Part shown: piece by piece, positions 59,361-60,159 of the stretch
Layout: each line of letters begins with the position of its first letter
How positions within the stretch are numbered: the stretch's first letter is position 1
Origin: JBILCM01 sp044353165
GTDB taxonomy: Bacteria; Bacillota; Bacilli; Paenibacillales; YIM-B00363
Reading direction: 5' to 3'
Assembly (NCBI GenBank): GCA_044353165.1
Contig: JBILCM010000006.1
Coordinates: forward strand, 1-60,159
DNA: 60,159 bases
Translations under genes and position numbers: made by a program
The notes under the pieces: generated by a model
What the model was told of the DNA's origin: nothing
The model's database searches: none
The model's input: only the letters and a program-made list of their open reading frames with translations

Positions 59361-60159
59361 GAAGTAATTGCGTCTTTGTTGTCCACAGGTGCCCCATACC
59401 TTCTTGAGATTTCTTGCATGGAGATCGCAATCTGCTTCGGGACAAGCAATTCTTTGCGCTCGGCCAATCGTTCTTTCCCATGTGGATGAATGACAGACAA
59501 TAATAGTTTTAGATACCATTGGGCAAGGAACGAAAACCAACTTTGTGGAAGCTCAGCAACAACAAAACCGAACTTTTCGACACCACGATGTACCATCGTA
59601 GTGCCCAGAATGGCTTTAATCGACTGTGCGTCGTCTCTTGCAAGTACGATGCGGGACAACTGTGGCATAGTCTGCTCCATAGCGCGGATGAGTTGAATCG
59701 CGAGTTGCACGGGAGAGCGCGCCTTGCGTCCATATTCGTATAACAGTGCATTATTCATGTGCAACTCGATGACACGGTCACCTTTCTCCAAACGAATGCC
59801 ATCCCCTAAAGCTAACGTTTGCCCACCATATTCTGATAAACGAAAATGCAAGAAACTGTCCTTGCTCCCCAGTCCAGCCGGTTGAAGGCGGAATAACCAA
59901 TGAAAACATTGTTCCCAAAGCAACCATAGAGACACAATCATTCTTTTGGGTAATGAAATGTGCTGGGGTGCCATTCTGGCCATCTCCTCTACCATTTCGT
60001 CAACTCGGACAAAACTGTATCCCCGCTTCATCGCTTCCGGAATAAACCCTTCAAGCGCTTCAATCATATTGGCCGGCGCTTGCGGATCTGCTCCGAACGT
60101 GGAGCCACAATCATGCAACAGGTAAATTTCTCCACCTCTGAGTTTATCCAGCATGCGTT
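59357..60159 (-). CDS. Polysaccharide deacetylase, C-terminal part
   Basis: The 5' end lies outside the window; about 266 residues are seen. The first part has EIYLLHDCGSTFGADPQAP and SFVRVDEMVEEM, the last strands of a NodB-type deacetylase barrel. It is followed by a helical segment (SLWLLWEQCFHWLFRLQPAG) and a C-terminal domain of about 150 residues with RVIELHMNNALLYEYGRKARSP and FGFVVAELPQ, resembling the YkoP-like domain found after deacetylases. It probably modifies spore or cell-wall glycan. Its stop overlaps the end of the Hsp20-like gene by 4 nt. Confidence 0.8.
   Translation of the reverse strand, partial: RMLDKLRGGEIYLLHDCGSTFGADPQAPANMIEALEGFIPEAMKRGYSFVRVDEMVEEMARMAPQHISLPKRMIVSLWLLWEQCFHWLFRLQPAGLGSKDSFLHFRLSEYGGQTLALGDGIRLEKGDRVIELHMNNALLYEYGRKARSPVQLAIQLIRAMEQTMPQLSRIVLARDDAQSIKAILGTTMVHRGVEKFGFVVAELPQSWFSFLAQWYLKLLLSVIHPHGKERLAERKELLVPKQIAISMQEISRRYGAPVDNKDAITS

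Noticed and set aside
1..60159. CRISPR arrays, tRNA genes, insertion sequences, prophage genes
   Set aside because: No regularly spaced direct repeats, no tRNA cloverleaf and no transposase, integrase or phage structural motif was recognised on reading both strands.

Overview
The window reads as one contiguous, ordinary-looking chromosomal segment of an endospore-forming Bacillota, most like Paenibacillaceae. It carries the sporulation and germination genes spoIIP, gpr, sigK and gerPABCDE. It also has perR-ygzB-ygxA next to an rRNA operon, the yqeGH-aroE-nadD-yqeK-rsfS-yqeM and comE/comER/leuS neighbourhoods, HrcA/CIRCE control, a leuS T-box and GatCAB. Almost everything lies on the minus strand. 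No phage, transposon, CRISPR or tRNA signature was recognised.

Layout. 1-115: promoter and leader of an rRNA operon that runs out of the left edge. 169-1,808: ygxA (N-terminally short), ygzB and perR. 1,903-5,159: gatCAB. 5,290-8,979: an IDEAL-motif protein, an AI-2E-family permease, a YqgX-like hydrolase, a thioredoxin-like protein, a cupredoxin and a DUF1128 protein. 8,991-14,908: galK-galE-galT facing an AraC-type regulator, then a MalY/PatB lyase. 15,062-21,115: exported asparaginase, an SPFH protein paired with a ribbon-helix-helix protein, and a small carbohydrate cluster (Gfo/Idh oxidoreductase, GH99/WbsX-like protein, zinc dehydrogenase). 21,220-25,952: hrcA-grpE-dnaK-dnaJ behind CIRCE. 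26,065-29,617: a GNAT acetyltransferase, hemW and lepA. 29,710-32,326: spoIIP with a coupled small ORF, gpr, and rpsT on the other strand.

32,392-41,337: holA, an ECF sigma/anti-sigma pair with its own ECF-type promoter, glycerate kinase, and comEC, comEB and comEA, with a metY-like sulfhydrylase between comEB and comEA. 41,454-50,853: comER, leuS with T-box, then yqeM, a CvfB-like protein, rsfS, yqeK, nadD, aroE, yqeH and yqeG; yhbY is missing from its usual place. 50,919-55,355: a MoxR/DUF58/transglutaminase operon. 55,446-60,159: uninterrupted sigK, a TIM-barrel isomerase, gerPABCDE, a divergent Hsp20-like spore gene and the C-terminal part of a polysaccharide deacetylase.

Functional links visible in the DNA include Leloir galactose catabolism with a probable local regulator, the heat-shock operon under HrcA, and the leucyl-tRNA-sensing leader. 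Two back-to-back sigma-K-like promoters would co-express gerP and the Hsp20-like gene, and a sigma-G-like promoter precedes gpr. No clearly new defence or mobile system was found. The best leads are small: the spoIIP-coupled ORF, the SPFH-RHH pair, the structured region after the anti-sigma gene, and several synteny breaks. Start codons were chosen by ribosome binding sites, so TTG and GTG starts are common here.
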